64,000 bases of DNA from Alphaproteobacteria bacterium (lineage in GTDB: Bacteria > Pseudomonadota > Alphaproteobacteria > Caulobacterales > Maricaulaceae). How positions within the stretch are numbered: position 1 is the first letter of the stretch; each line of letters starts with the position of its first letter. This document shows positions 33,361 through 42,291 of the stretch, in pieces. The stretch spans positions 310,001 to 374,000 of the forward strand of contig WGOD01000002.1 of the NCBI GenBank assembly GCA_016124205.1, given 5' to 3'. Under the pieces are notes generated by a model. That model ran no database searches and was not told where the DNA came from. It saw nothing but the letters and a program-made list of their open reading frames with translations. The translations under genes and the position numbers were made by a program.

Positions 33361-34457
33361 TGGGTTTCAAATGCGGCATTGTCGGCCTGCCGAATGTGGG
33401 CAAGTCGACGCTTTTCAACGCCCTCACCCAGACGGCGGCGGCGCAGGCCGCCAACTATCCCTTCTGCACGATCGAGCCGAATGTCGGCGACGTCGCGATG
33501 CCGGAACCGCGCCTTGATGTGCTGGCCAAGATCGCCGGGTCGAAGGAGATCATTCCGACGCGGATGAATTTCGTCGACATTGCGGGCCTCGTCCGCGGCG
33601 CATCGAAGGGCGAAGGCCTCGGCAACCAATTCCTCGCCAACATCCGTGAAGTTGATGCGGTGGCCTATGTGCTGCGCTGTTTCGAGGATGGTGACGTGAC
33701 CCATGTCGAAGGCCGGGTCGATCCGATCGCGGACCTCGAAACAGTCGAGACCGAGCTGATGCTCGCCGACATGGAAAGCCTCGAGAAGCGCACGCCCAAT
33801 CTCGAGAAGAAGGCCAAGACCGGCGACAAGGACGCCAAGGAAGCGCTCGTCCTGATCGAGCTGGCGCTGGCGGAACTGCGCGAGGGCCGCCCGGCCCGCC
33901 GCGCCGACGTGCCTGCCGACAAGCGCCGCGAATGGCGCATGCTGCAGCTTTTGACCGCCAAGCCCGTCCTCTACATCGCCAATGTCGACGAGGAGAGCGC
34001 GGCAACGGGCAATGCCCACTCCGCCCGCGTCGAGGAATATGCCGCCGGGGAGAACGCGCCCTGCGTCGTGATCTCGGCGAAGATCGAGTCCGAGATCGCC
34101 GTGCTCGCTCCCGAAGAGCGCAAGGATTATCTCGACGCGCTGGGCCTTGAGGAAACCGGCCTGACCCGCATGATCCACGCCGGCTACACCCTCCTCGACC
34201 TGATCACCTACTTCACGGTCGGCCCGAAGGAGGCGCGCGCCTGGACGATCCGCAAGGGCTGGACCGCGCCGCGCGCTGCGGGCGTGATCCACGGCGATTT
34301 CGAGAAGGGCTTCATCCGCGCGGAAACCATCGCCTATGACGACTTCGTCGCGGCGAATGGCGAAGCCGGTGCCCGCGAGGCGGGCAAGCTGCGCCAGGAA
34401 GGCAAGGACTACGTGGTACAGGACGGCGACGTCATGCACTTCAAGTTCAATGTGTGA
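33361..34457 (+). CDS. ychF: Redox-responsive ATPase/GTPase YchF (Obg family)
   Basis: The 365-residue protein begins [22 protein letters not shown], with the P-loop GLPNVGKS. It also has the [14 protein letters not shown] switch, [22 protein letters not shown], and a C-terminal TGS-like domain ([42 protein letters not shown], listed in pieces in the sequence). YchF hydrolyses ATP in preference to GTP and associates with ribosomes and stress responses. I use the ATG at 33361 (after GAGGACGCT); the longer frame from 33264 adds no family sequence. Confidence 0.93.
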
Positions 34458-34578
34458 TTTCGCCATTCACCGCTGAACCGCGCGCGCTTCATCCCTGAAC
34501 CCTTGATCGCATCGCGATAGAGGCGCATCTGACGGTGACGGGCGCATCGCGTCGTCCGATTTCGCCGGAGACGCGCCG

Positions 34579-35820
34579 ATGTCCCCTTCCCCCGCCAACC
34601 AGCGGCCCATGCCGGTTTCCCTCTGGGAGCTGATCGGCCTGATCGTGTCGATGATGGCGCTGGTGGCGCTGACCATCGACATGATGCTGCCGGCGCTGGG
34701 GCTGATCGCGAGCGATCTGGGCGTGGAAAACGCCAATGACCGGCAATTCGTGATCTCCTCCTTCCTTCTCGGCTTCGGTGTGGCGCAGCTGGTCTATGGC
34801 CCACTCGCCGACGCCTTCGGGCGCAAGCGCGTCTTCCTGACCGCGCTCGGCCTCTACGCAATCGCCACGCTGGTCTGCATCGCCGCGCCAAGCTTCGAGA
34901 CGCTTCTGGCGGCCCGCTTCGCGCAGGGCTGCGCGGCGGCGGCAGCGCGCGTGATCGCGGTCGCCATCGCCCGCGACCTGACCAGCGGCCGGCGCATGGC
35001 CGAGGTGATGAGCATGGTGATGACCGTCTTCATGGTCGTGCCGGTCATCGCGCCGGGCCTGGGGCAGCTGATCCTGTTCGTCGCGCCGTGGCGGTGGATT
35101 TTCGTCTTTCTTTTCGTCTTCTCGCTGGCGCTCGGCGCGTGGCTGACCTTCCGCCTGCCGGAGACGCTGCACCCGGAATACCGCTTGCCGCTGCGCCTCA
35201 AGCCCACGCTGAAGGCCTTCTGGGAGACGACGCAGCACAGGTTGATGCTCGGCTATACGCTGGCCGGCGGCATGTTCTTCGGCGGGCTCTACGCCTTCCT
35301 CAATTCAGCGGAGCAGATCTTCGCCGTGCATTTCGCGCTCGGCGGGGCTTTCCCGCTCGCCTTTTCGGCGATTGCGGGCGTGATGGCGGTGACGAGCTTC
35401 CTCAATTCCCGCCTGGTCGGGCGTATGGGCCAGCGGCGGCTGTCGCACGGCGCGCTGATCGCCTTCACGATCATCAGCGCCCTGCATGCGCTGATCCTCA
35501 TCGCCGGGTTCGAGCAATTCTATCTCTACACGGCGCTGCTGGCCGCGGCGATGATGCTGTTGGGGCTGATCGCGGCGAATTTCAGCGCGCTGGCGATGGA
35601 GCCGGTCGGGCATATCGCCGGCACGGCGAGCGCGGCCTATGGCTTCGTCACAGGCGTTGTGGGCGGGATCATCGGCGCGGTGATCGGCCAGCTCTACAAC
35701 GGGACGGGCCTGCCGCTGATCGCCGGGCAGACGGTGATGGGCGCAATTGCGCTGGCCATCGTGTTCTGGACCGAGCGCGGCCGGCTGTTCGGCACCGGTG
35801 AGGAGGACGAAGCCGCCTAG
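34579..35820 (+). CDS. Bcr/CflA-type MFS drug-efflux transporter
   Basis: This 413-residue transporter has twelve predicted helices. Its start region (ELIGLIVSMMALVALTIDMMLPALGLI) and LVYGPLADAFGRKRVFLTALGLY correspond to the loop 2-3 motif of the major facilitator superfamily. FAQGCAAAAARVIAVAIARDL and VIAPGLGQLILFV are typical of the Bcr/CflA subgroup, which exports bicyclomycin, chloramphenicol or sulfonamides. The actual substrate is unknown. It is convergent with rlmJ, overlapping by 4 bp at the stops. Confidence 0.85.
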   Translation: MSPSPANQRPMPVSLWELIGLIVSMMALVALTIDMMLPALGLIASDLGVENANDRQFVISSFLLGFGVAQLVYGPLADAFGRKRVFLTALGLYAIATLVCIAAPSFETLLAARFAQGCAAAAARVIAVAIARDLTSGRRMAEVMSMVMTVFMVVPVIAPGLGQLILFVAPWRWIFVFLFVFSLALGAWLTFRLPETLHPEYRLPLRLKPTLKAFWETTQHRLMLGYTLAGGMFFGGLYAFLNSAEQIFAVHFALGGAFPLAFSAIAGVMAVTSFLNSRLVGRMGQRRLSHGALIAFTIISALHALILIAGFEQFYLYTALLAAAMMLLGLIAANFSALAMEPVGHIAGTASAAYGFVTGVVGGIIGAVIGQLYNGTGLPLIAGQTVMGAIALAIVFWTERGRLFGTGEEDEAA

Positions 35821-36713
35821 GCTTCCGGCTCGCCCTCGAAATCCTCTTCCGCCAACGCTCCATCGACGCGCCAGCCCGCTCCGGCCTCCTGTTTCAGCAG
35901 GTCGCAAAGCCACGGCATCACGGTGACGAGGTCTTCTTCCAGCGTGAAGGGCGGATTGACCACGACGACGCCGGCCCCGGCCAGCTTGCCTTCGGACTCG
36001 AGGTCGCGGACCCAGAGGTCGGCGCGCAGCACCTTCTCCGGCGTCGCGTATTCCTCGTCGAACAGCCACTCGGCGAGGCCGGTATCGAAGCGCTCCGCCG
36101 CCCACATATCCTTCAGCGGACGCCAGAAGATATAGGTGCCGGTCGGCCATTTCGGCAGCGCATCCTTGATGGCCTCGGCCATGTGGGCCATCTCGTCGCG
36201 ATGCTCGAAGGGCGGGTCGACGATGACGAGGCCGCGCTTCTCCTTGGGCGGAAGCAGGCCCTCCATCGCGCCATAGCCGTCGCGGCGTTCGACCTTGATC
36301 CGGCCTTCGAGCGCGTAGCGCTTGTCGAGCGTCTTCGCGTCGGCCTCGTGCAATTCGCACAGATGGATGTGGTCAGACTTGCGAGTCAGGCGGCGGGCGA
36401 TCTCCGGCGAGCCGGGATAGGTGGTCAGATCCTGGGCGGTGTTCATCGCGCGGACGATGTCGAGCCAGGGTTTCAGAACCCGGTCGACCTCAGCCGGGCG
36501 GTCGGCCTTAAGGATGCGGCCCACGCCTTCCTTCCATTCCGGGCTGCGCGTCGCCTCGTTGCCGGCCAGGTCGTAGACGCCGATCCCGGCATGGGTGTCG
36601 ATCACCCGGTAGGGTTTCGGCTTCTTGTTCAGATGCGCGAGGCAGAGCGACAGGACGACGTGCTTGAGCACGTCGGCGAAGTTTCCGGCATGGAAGGCGT
36701 GGCGGTAATTCAT
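35817..36713 (-). CDS. rlmJ: 23S rRNA (adenine(2030)-N6)-methyltransferase
   Basis: The 298-residue protein opens MNYRHAFHAGNFADVLKHVV, the diagnostic RlmJ start. It continues with the SAM loop VIDTHAGIGVYDLAG, RRDGYGAMEGLLPPKEKRGLVIVDPPFE (catalytic DPPF) and VVVNPPFTLEEDL. RlmJ methylates A2030 of 23S rRNA during ribosome assembly. Length matches the family and it appears to be a single-gene unit divergent from the acidic secreted protein at 36829. Confidence 0.93.
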   Translation of the reverse strand: MNYRHAFHAGNFADVLKHVVLSLCLAHLNKKPKPYRVIDTHAGIGVYDLAGNEATRSPEWKEGVGRILKADRPAEVDRVLKPWLDIVRAMNTAQDLTTYPGSPEIARRLTRKSDHIHLCELHEADAKTLDKRYALEGRIKVERRDGYGAMEGLLPPKEKRGLVIVDPPFEHRDEMAHMAEAIKDALPKWPTGTYIFWRPLKDMWAAERFDTGLAEWLFDEEYATPEKVLRADLWVRDLESEGKLAGAGVVVVNPPFTLEEDLVTVMPWLCDLLKQEAGAGWRVDGALAEEDFEGEPEA

Positions 36714-36828
36714 GGCCCCCCTCTAGCGCCAAATCGCGGTCGCTGGCCAGTGCCTTGCTCCCACCTGTTCAGGGGATCGACGCCGGGCCAGTTGCAGGGC
36801 AGATTTCACGGCGGACAGGGAGATTCCG

Positions 36829-37500
36829 ATGATCATCATTGCAATGGCCGCCGCGCTTCTGATGCAGGAGGAGCAGGTTCTGACCCCGGAAGAGCTCGTC
36901 GAAACGCTCGACACCATGATGGGCGACCTCACCGAGATGTCTGACGAACTGGAAGAGGATGACGGGTCGGAGAGCACGGCCCGGTCACTTGTCCGGCTTT
37001 CGGAGACCGTGTTCGAGAACTCGCCCTTCGAGGTGTTCGCCCTGCGCGACCGCGACGACGTCATTGCCCGGATTACTCCGGCAATGGACGCGCTGATCAA
37101 TTTCGAAGGCGAACATGACGGCGACTATTCGCTCGACTATGCCGTGAACGCCTTCCGGAACCGGGAAGGTCAGTCCGACGAATACCCCTTCTGCATGGCC
37201 GGATCGCCCGACACGATCGTTGACGAGCCGACGACCGATCCGGACGGCAATGTACTGAACATCCGTATCTGCTCGTATGGCCGTCAGGGCGAGGAGGAAG
37301 GCGAGCTGATCGGCAGCTATATCTACCAGATCAACAACGGCATTTATTACGTCCAGTATCGCGGCGGCGTGTCCGGCACGAACGAGGCCGGCATCCGCGA
37401 GCGTCTGGTGAATATCGAGGGCCTGATCGAGCCTCTGGTCCGGCACACCGTGATCGCGCGCGGCGAGCAGGAGCCGCAGCCTGCCCTCGACGCCGAATGA
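36829..37500 (+). CDS. Exported protein of unknown function, tandem paralog C
   Basis: This 223-residue acidic protein has a short hydrophobic N-terminus (MIIIAMAAALLMQ) that may be an export signal. The C-terminal half contains two cysteines (FCMAGSPD and RICSYG) and the block YIYQINNGIYYVQYRGG followed by NEAGIRERLVNIEGLIEPL and VRHTVIARGE. This block is clearly shared with the next gene. No domain is recognised. It begins 115 bp from divergent rlmJ. Confidence 0.6.
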   Translation: MIIIAMAAALLMQEEQVLTPEELVETLDTMMGDLTEMSDELEEDDGSESTARSLVRLSETVFENSPFEVFALRDRDDVIARITPAMDALINFEGEHDGDYSLDYAVNAFRNREGQSDEYPFCMAGSPDTIVDEPTTDPDGNVLNIRICSYGRQGEEEGELIGSYIYQINNGIYYVQYRGGVSGTNEAGIRERLVNIEGLIEPLVRHTVIARGEQEPQPALDAE

Positions 37501-37538
37501 CGATCCGTTAGGCTGCCCCCGGACATCAGGAGGCTTTC

Positions 37539-38162
37539 ATGTTCGTATCCCTCGCCCTTCTCGCGCTCGCGCTCGACACGCAGGACGCGCAAACCGCGCA
37601 GGCCCCGGTCACACCGCAGGCAGAGCAGGAGATCAGCGACGAGGCCCGCGCGGCCGCCTACGCCTATGCGCAGCAGATCGCCGGCTTCGCCGCGGAGACG
37701 GTCGAACGCGAGGCGAGCGGTCACTACGCGCTCATCAATACCGAGACGTTGGCCGCCGAGCTGGCCGAGCATTTCGCCGTCGTGATGACCTATGGCGACG
37801 CCCCGGCGGGCGACTACAACATGGAAATGCGCGCGACCTTCTTCTCGGTCCCGGAGGGCGCGACGCCGTCAGGCATGTATTGCGCCGAGGGCGTACCCTC
37901 GACGATGATCGACCAGACCGTCGAGGACAGCGCGGGCAACGAGTTGCGCTTCCGTGGCTGCTGGGGCGGCGAGCAGGACGCGGAATCCGGCCGGCTGACC
38001 GCCGGGGTGATCTACCAGATGGACCGCAACGGGCATTACGCCCTCTATCAGGGGCTGATCGACGGGCCGGACGAGGCCGGTCTGCGCGAGCGTCTCCTGC
38101 TGCTGGAACCGGCGATCGGCGTGCTGGTCACGCACACGGTCTTCGTGCCCGAAAGCGAATAG
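37539..38162 (+). CDS. Exported protein of unknown function, tandem paralog D
   Basis: This 207-residue protein begins MFVSLALLALALDTQDAQT, a possible short signal. It shares with the preceding gene a C-terminal unit: VIYQMDRNGHYALYQGLIDG, DEAGLRERLLLLEPAIG and VTHTVFVPE. It also shares two cysteines (MYCAEGVPST and FRGCWGG). The genes are 38 bp apart on one strand and look like an old tandem duplication. No catalytic motif is seen. It precedes the AAC(3)-like gene by 62 bp. Confidence 0.6.
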   Translation: MFVSLALLALALDTQDAQTAQAPVTPQAEQEISDEARAAAYAYAQQIAGFAAETVEREASGHYALINTETLAAELAEHFAVVMTYGDAPAGDYNMEMRATFFSVPEGATPSGMYCAEGVPSTMIDQTVEDSAGNELRFRGCWGGEQDAESGRLTAGVIYQMDRNGHYALYQGLIDGPDEAGLRERLLLLEPAIGVLVTHTVFVPESE

Positions 38163-38224
38163 ACTTCGCCCTGTTCACGCATTTGTGCGGTCACGAGCGC
38201 GCCGGACCGGCTTAACGTGACCGC

Positions 38225-39037
38225 ATGACCGCGACCCGCACCCATCTTTCCGAGGATCTCTCCCGGCTTTCCCTGAAGCCGGGGGATCTTGTCATGGTGC
38301 ATGCGTCCCTGCGCGCCATCGGCCCGGTCGAGGGCGGGGCGGACAGCGTGATCGGCGCCATCCTCGACACGATCGGCCCGGACGGCACGATGGTGATGGT
38401 GATCGGCACCGATCATTCGGCGCGCGAAGCCGTGAAGCATCTTCCCGAAGCCGAACAGGTCGAAGCGCTCAAGGCACAGGCACCGGTCGACATCCGCACC
38501 GCCCCTGCCGATCCGGAGATCGGAGCCCTGGCCGAGGCGTTCCGAACCACGCCGGGCGTGATCGCCGGACTGCATCCCGATTCACGCTTCGCGGCGATCG
38601 GACCGGCCGCGGAGCGCATCGTCAGGGACATTCCCCTGCACGACTATCTCGGGCCCGACTCGCCGCTCGACCGGCTGTGCGACAAGCAGGGCAAGATCCT
38701 GCGCCTCGGGGCTGACGAGAACACGGTCACGGCGCTGCATCTGGCGGAATACTATGCCGGCGTGGCGGACAAACGCCGCGTCCGGCGCTGGTACCACATC
38801 ACCGACGACGCCGGGTCGCGCGTGGTCCATGTCGACAGCCTCGACGATTCCGACGGGATCGCCGCGTGGGACGGGGATTATTTCGGCGACATCCTCAACG
38901 AGTTCCTCGCCAGCGGAAAAGCGTCGTTCGGCCGCGTCGGCCGGGCGCGCGCCGAGCTGTTCTCCGCCAACGACATCGTCTGTTTCGGATCGAAATGGAT
39001 GACCGCGCATCTGAACCCGAAGAAGCGCGCCAGCTAG
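38225..39037 (+). CDS. AAC(3)-family N-acetyltransferase
   Basis: The 270-residue protein matches the antibiotic N-acetyltransferase fold (AAC(3)/YokD): LKPGDLVMVHASLRAIGPVEGGAD near the start, ILDTIGPDGTMVMVIGTDH, FRTTPGVIAGLHPDSRFAAIGPAAE and GKILRLGADENTVTALHLAEY with the catalytic His region. Known members acetylate the 3-amino group of aminoglycosides with acetyl-CoA. Chromosomal homologs often act on other amines and confer no resistance. Nothing nearby suggests a resistance cassette. Confidence 0.85.
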   Translation: MTATRTHLSEDLSRLSLKPGDLVMVHASLRAIGPVEGGADSVIGAILDTIGPDGTMVMVIGTDHSAREAVKHLPEAEQVEALKAQAPVDIRTAPADPEIGALAEAFRTTPGVIAGLHPDSRFAAIGPAAERIVRDIPLHDYLGPDSPLDRLCDKQGKILRLGADENTVTALHLAEYYAGVADKRRVRRWYHITDDAGSRVVHVDSLDDSDGIAAWDGDYFGDILNEFLASGKASFGRVGRARAELFSANDIVCFGSKWMTAHLNPKKRAS

Positions 39038-39094
39038 CCCTTCCCGCGTATCGCCGTTAGGTTCGCTCCCGGAGAGAATTCGGGGAGGATCACC

Positions 39095-40597
39095 ATGAAA
39101 TTCTGGATCGCCGCGGCGCTCGGCGTCGCGCTTGCCGCCTGTTCGGCCGGTGCGCAGGAAGAGACCGAGACCGCCAGCACGGACGGCGCGCGCGTCTTCA
39201 CCAGCGACGGGCAGGTCACGGCCAACGGCCAGCGCATCCGCTACCGCGTCACCGCCGGGGAGATGATCCTCAATGGCGAGGATGGCGAGCCGAATGCGGC
39301 GATCTTCCACACCGCCTATATCCGCGAGGGCACGGGCGACCCGACCGAGCGGCCGGTCGCCTTCATCTTCAATGGCGGACCGGGCTCGGCCAGCCTGTGG
39401 CTGCATATGGGCGTGTTCGGCCCGCGCCGGGTCGTGCTGCCGTCGGACGCCACCGATGATGGCGCCCCGCCCTACCCGATCGTGGCGAACGAATACTCCA
39501 TCCTCGATGTCGCCGATCTCGTCTTCGTCGATCCGGTCGGCACCGGCTGGAGCCATCCGGTCGGCGACACGGATACGGGCGAGTTCTGGGGCGTGCGCGA
39601 GGATGCCGCCTCGCTGGGTGCCTTCATCCGCCGCTGGCTGACCGAGAACCGGCGCTGGAACAGTCCGAAATACCTCCTCGGCGAGAGCTATGGCACGACG
39701 CGGATCGCGGCGCTGATGAACGAGCTGCAGGGCGGCTGGACGGATGTGTCGATCAATGGCGTGGCGCTGATCTCCACCGTGCTCGACTTCCGCTTCGACG
39801 ACACGTCGGAGGGCAATGACATCGGCTATACCGGCCTCGTCCCGGGCTTCGCGGCCACGGCCTGGTATCACGGCAAGGTCGATCGCGGCGCGTGGAATGG
39901 CGACATCGAAGCCTTCATCCAGGATGCGCGCGACTTCACCTACGACACCTACATGCCGGCGCTGATGCGCGGCGTGTCGCTGCCGGAAGACCAGCGCCGT
40001 GCCGTGGCCGAGGAGCTGTCCCGCTTCATCGGGCTCGATGCCGATTATCTCGTCCGCGCCAATCTGCGGGTCTCGCTGTCGCGTTTCATGCGCGAACTGC
40101 GGCGCGACGAGGGTCTGTCGGTCGGCCGGCTCGACAGCCGCTATACCGGCATGGAGCCGGACGGGGTCGGCGAGGATCCGGACTACGACCCGTCAGCCTA
40201 CGGCATCGACGGGGCGTACACGGCCGCCATGCTCGACTATTTCACGCGCGAGCTGGGTGTCGACATCACCGACGAATATTCGGTGATCGACATCCCGACC
40301 GCGATCGGCTGGGACCGCTCCACCGGACAGGGCCCGGCCTATACCAATGTCGGCCCGTGGCTCGCCCGCGCGATGCGCCAGAACTCCGATCTCGATGTGC
40401 TGGTAGCGCAGGGCTATTACGACCTCGCCACGCCCTTCTTCGGGGCGGAGCTGATGTTCAACCAGCCGGGCTTCGACCCGGCGCGGGTCCACTTCCGCTA
40501 CTACGAAGCCGGGCACATGATGTACATCCACGAACCCTCGCTGGAGGCCGTCGTGGAGGATGTGCGCGAGCTGATCCGCGGCGAGCTGGAGGGGTAG
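39095..40597 (+). CDS. S10-family serine carboxypeptidase-like lipoprotein
   Basis: The 500-residue protein has a lipoprotein signal (MKFWIAAALGVALAACSAG, cysteine 16). The serine carboxypeptidase triad is in order: S198 in LLGESYGTTRIAAL, Asp in VAQGYYDLATPFFGAE and His in YEAGHMMYIHE. The oxyanion-hole block FIFNGGPGSASLW is near residue 95. S10 peptidases remove C-terminal residues at acidic pH. It is probably anchored in the outer membrane facing the periplasm. Ends 130 bp before the repeat-flanked membrane protein. Confidence 0.9.
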   Translation: MKFWIAAALGVALAACSAGAQEETETASTDGARVFTSDGQVTANGQRIRYRVTAGEMILNGEDGEPNAAIFHTAYIREGTGDPTERPVAFIFNGGPGSASLWLHMGVFGPRRVVLPSDATDDGAPPYPIVANEYSILDVADLVFVDPVGTGWSHPVGDTDTGEFWGVREDAASLGAFIRRWLTENRRWNSPKYLLGESYGTTRIAALMNELQGGWTDVSINGVALISTVLDFRFDDTSEGNDIGYTGLVPGFAATAWYHGKVDRGAWNGDIEAFIQDARDFTYDTYMPALMRGVSLPEDQRRAVAEELSRFIGLDADYLVRANLRVSLSRFMRELRRDEGLSVGRLDSRYTGMEPDGVGEDPDYDPSAYGIDGAYTAAMLDYFTRELGVDITDEYSVIDIPTAIGWDRSTGQGPAYTNVGPWLARAMRQNSDLDVLVAQGYYDLATPFFGAELMFNQPGFDPARVHFRYYEAGHMMYIHEPSLEAVVEDVRELIRGELEG

Positions 40598-40607
40598 GTC
40601 TGATTGC

Positions 40608-40726
40608 CCTCGTGCTTCGAGGCCCCTTCGGGGCACCTCAGCATGAGGGCATTGATTACTCCCCACTCCCCTCATCCTGAGGTGCGAGCCCGGATTTGAT
40701 CCGGGCGAGCCTCGAAGGACGAAGGG
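40608..40726. repeat. Intergenic palindromic repeat (CCTCGTGCTTCGAGG type)
   Basis: The unit runs from CCTCGTGCTTCGAGGCCCC, through CCTCAGCATGAGGGC and CCTCATCCTGAGGTGCGAG, to CTCGAAGGACGAAGGG. Its ends and inner segments pair as hairpins. A related unit lies at 51911-52050. It fills the gap between two convergent genes. Confidence 0.7.
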
Positions 40727-40728
40727 CG

Positions 40729-41385
40729 TTACCGCGCCACCCGGACCCGGTCGCAGAGCAGCCAGGCGAGGAAGGCGAGCAGGGTGTAGACACCGATCAC
40801 GTATGGCCCGGCGACGGCCGGGTTGGTCGGCGGCGGCGAGGCGTGGCTCATCCAGTAGACGACGGCCAGCAGTGCGAAGAGGATGACCGGGCCGTAGTGG
40901 CCCACCGCGTTCTTCGCGCGCGTGGCGGACATGTAGAACAGCCAGCCGGCGATTAGCACGCCGAACTCGGCGATCAGCGTCCACATGACGTGGTTCCACA
41001 GGCCGAAGCCCACCGACGGGCCACCCGGCCAGAGCGGCAGGTCCGGCACGTGGACGAGGAGGTCGGCGAGCCAGTGCGAGAACACCGCCGCGGCGATAAC
41101 CAGCCCGCCGGCCAGCTTCGACCGCTTGGCGATAACCGCCCAGACAAGTCCCAGCACCGTTGACCAGACCAGCGCCATGACCAGGCTGTGCGACCAGGGC
41201 ATGTCATAGAGGTCGAACGGGCTCATCGCGGTGAAGCCGGGTTCGATGCGGACATGCTCGATCCCGAGCGCGATGAAGGCGCCCCAGAGATAGTCGAGGA
41301 ATTGCACCGCGACGAAGAGTGCCCAGAGCGGCACCGGCGCGACGCGCGGCCCGGCAAAGGCGGGGCCGTAATGTCCGACGAACAT
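40729..41385 (-). CDS. Multi-helix membrane protein (COG1988-like putative metal-dependent hydrolase)
   Basis: Start 41385 (MFVGHYGPAFAG) is chosen because it begins with the conserved family opening, with His in VGHYGPAFAG; the upstream extension is inside a repeat. The 218-residue protein has about six helices, with polar/histidine residues in PWSHSLVMALVW and FSHWLADLLVHVPDLPLW. These are typical of the LexA-binding/YdjM-like membrane hydrolase group. Activity is unproven. The gene is bracketed by different palindromic repeats on both sides. Confidence 0.65.
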   Translation of the reverse strand: MFVGHYGPAFAGPRVAPVPLWALFVAVQFLDYLWGAFIALGIEHVRIEPGFTAMSPFDLYDMPWSHSLVMALVWSTVLGLVWAVIAKRSKLAGGLVIAAAVFSHWLADLLVHVPDLPLWPGGPSVGFGLWNHVMWTLIAEFGVLIAGWLFYMSATRAKNAVGHYGPVILFALLAVVYWMSHASPPPTNPAVAGPYVIGVYTLLAFLAWLLCDRVRVAR

Positions 41386-41455
41386 GGGCGAGTCTCCCGT
41401 GTGGTTTGGGGGGAGAATAGGCCTGTTCGTCACCCCCGCGAAGGCCACCCTCAAT

Positions 41456-41563
41456 GACCGCCCTTCGAGACGCGTCGGTAACGACGCTCCTCAGGACAGG
41501 TCATTGAGTCGAGCCTGTCCTGAGGAGGCCGCAATAGCGGCCGTCTCGAAGGGCGGCTCGATT
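41456..41563. repeat. Long inverted repeat (GACCGCCCTTCGAGAC type)
   Basis: The ends GACCGCCCTTCGAGACG and CGTCTCGAAGGGCGG pair, as do the inner CTCCTCAGGACAGG and CCTGTCCTGAGGAG, giving a large cruciform-capable element. A fragment with GTCCTGAGGAGCCGC and CTCGAAGGGCGG recurs near 52.0 kb. Confidence 0.75.
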
Positions 41564-41573
41564 GGTCTGATGG

Positions 41574-41621
41574 TCCCCGCGTTCGCGGGGAATTCAGCGT
41601 TGGATTGGGCCGGAATGACAA
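41574..41621. repeat. Partial copy of the GTCATTCCCGC-type repeat
   Basis: GTCCCCGCGTTCGCGGGGAATT followed by GGCCGGAATGAC matches the ends of the element at 13031-13097 with a shorter middle. Confidence 0.55.
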
Positions 41622-41627
41622 GGTTGC

Positions 41628-41746
41628 TTGCCCTCCCCCTTGAGGGGAGGGCCGGGAGGCTGAGCGTAAGCCAGCCGACCGGGGTGGGGGTGTCTTGTTT
41701 GCGCCTTCACCCCACCCCGCTCCCCTTCAAGGGGAGGGGAAAGAAC
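41628..41746 (-). repeat. Dispersed palindromic repeat, copy B (inverted relative to copy A)
   Basis: Read on the minus strand, this has the same order as 11982-12145: CCTTGAAGGGGAGCGGGG, CCCCACCCCGGTCGGCTGG, ACGCTCAGCCTCCCGGCCC and CTCAAGGGGGAGGG. It lacks the 55-nt segment found in copy A. It ends at the 3' side of apt. Confidence 0.8.
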
Positions 41747-41748
41747 GC

Positions 41749-42279
41749 CTATTCCCCCTCGAACGCCACCAGGCTGGCGACGGGGACGCCCATGTCCTCG
41801 ATGCGCTTCGCGCCGCCGAGATCGGGCAGATCGATGACGAAGGTCGCGCCGACCACGTCCGCGCCGGCGCGGCGCAGGAGGTTGATCGCGGCCTCGGCCG
41901 TGCCGCCGGTGGCGATCAGGTCATCGACAATCAGGACGCGGTCGGTTTCTTCCACGCCGTCGGCGTGGATCTCGATGGCGTCGGAGCCGTATTCCAGCTC
42001 GTATTCCTCGATCAGCGTGCGGTGGGGCAGCTTGCCCTTCTTGCGGATCGGCGTGAAACCGACCGAGAGCTGGTGCGCGACCGCGCCGCCGAGGATGAAG
42101 CCTCGCGCCTCGATCCCTGCGACCTTGTCTATCTTCGCACCGGCCCAAGGCATGACCATCTGGTCGACCGCCGCGCGGAAGGCGCGCGCGTCCTTCAGAA
42201 GCGTCGTCACATCCCGGAACATGATCCCCTTCTTGGGGTAGTCCGGAATCGTGCGGATGGCGTCGCGGATGAAGTCCAT
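41749..42279 (-). CDS. apt: Adenine phosphoribosyltransferase
   Basis: Apt salvages adenine to AMP using PRPP. The 176-residue product has [26 protein letters not shown] at the N-terminus, [18 protein letters not shown], and the PRPP-binding loop [19 protein letters not shown]. These match type I adenine PRTases. The stop is next to a dispersed repeat. A glutathione S-transferase gene is 12 bp upstream on the same strand. mtnP at 44.1 kb releases adenine, so the two enzymes link methylthioadenosine salvage. Confidence 0.95.
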   Translation of the reverse strand: MDFIRDAIRTIPDYPKKGIMFRDVTTLLKDARAFRAAVDQMVMPWAGAKIDKVAGIEARGFILGGAVAHQLSVGFTPIRKKGKLPHRTLIEEYELEYGSDAIEIHADGVEETDRVLIVDDLIATGGTAEAAINLLRRAGADVVGATFVIDLPDLGGAKRIEDMGVPVASLVAFEGE

Positions 42280-42291
42280 GTCGTTGTCCCG

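Noticed and set aside
36829-38162. Homology between the two tandem pairs (1.9-3.6 kb and 36.8-38.2 kb)
   Set aside because: The blocks shared within each pair do not appear in the other; I see no convincing link by eye.
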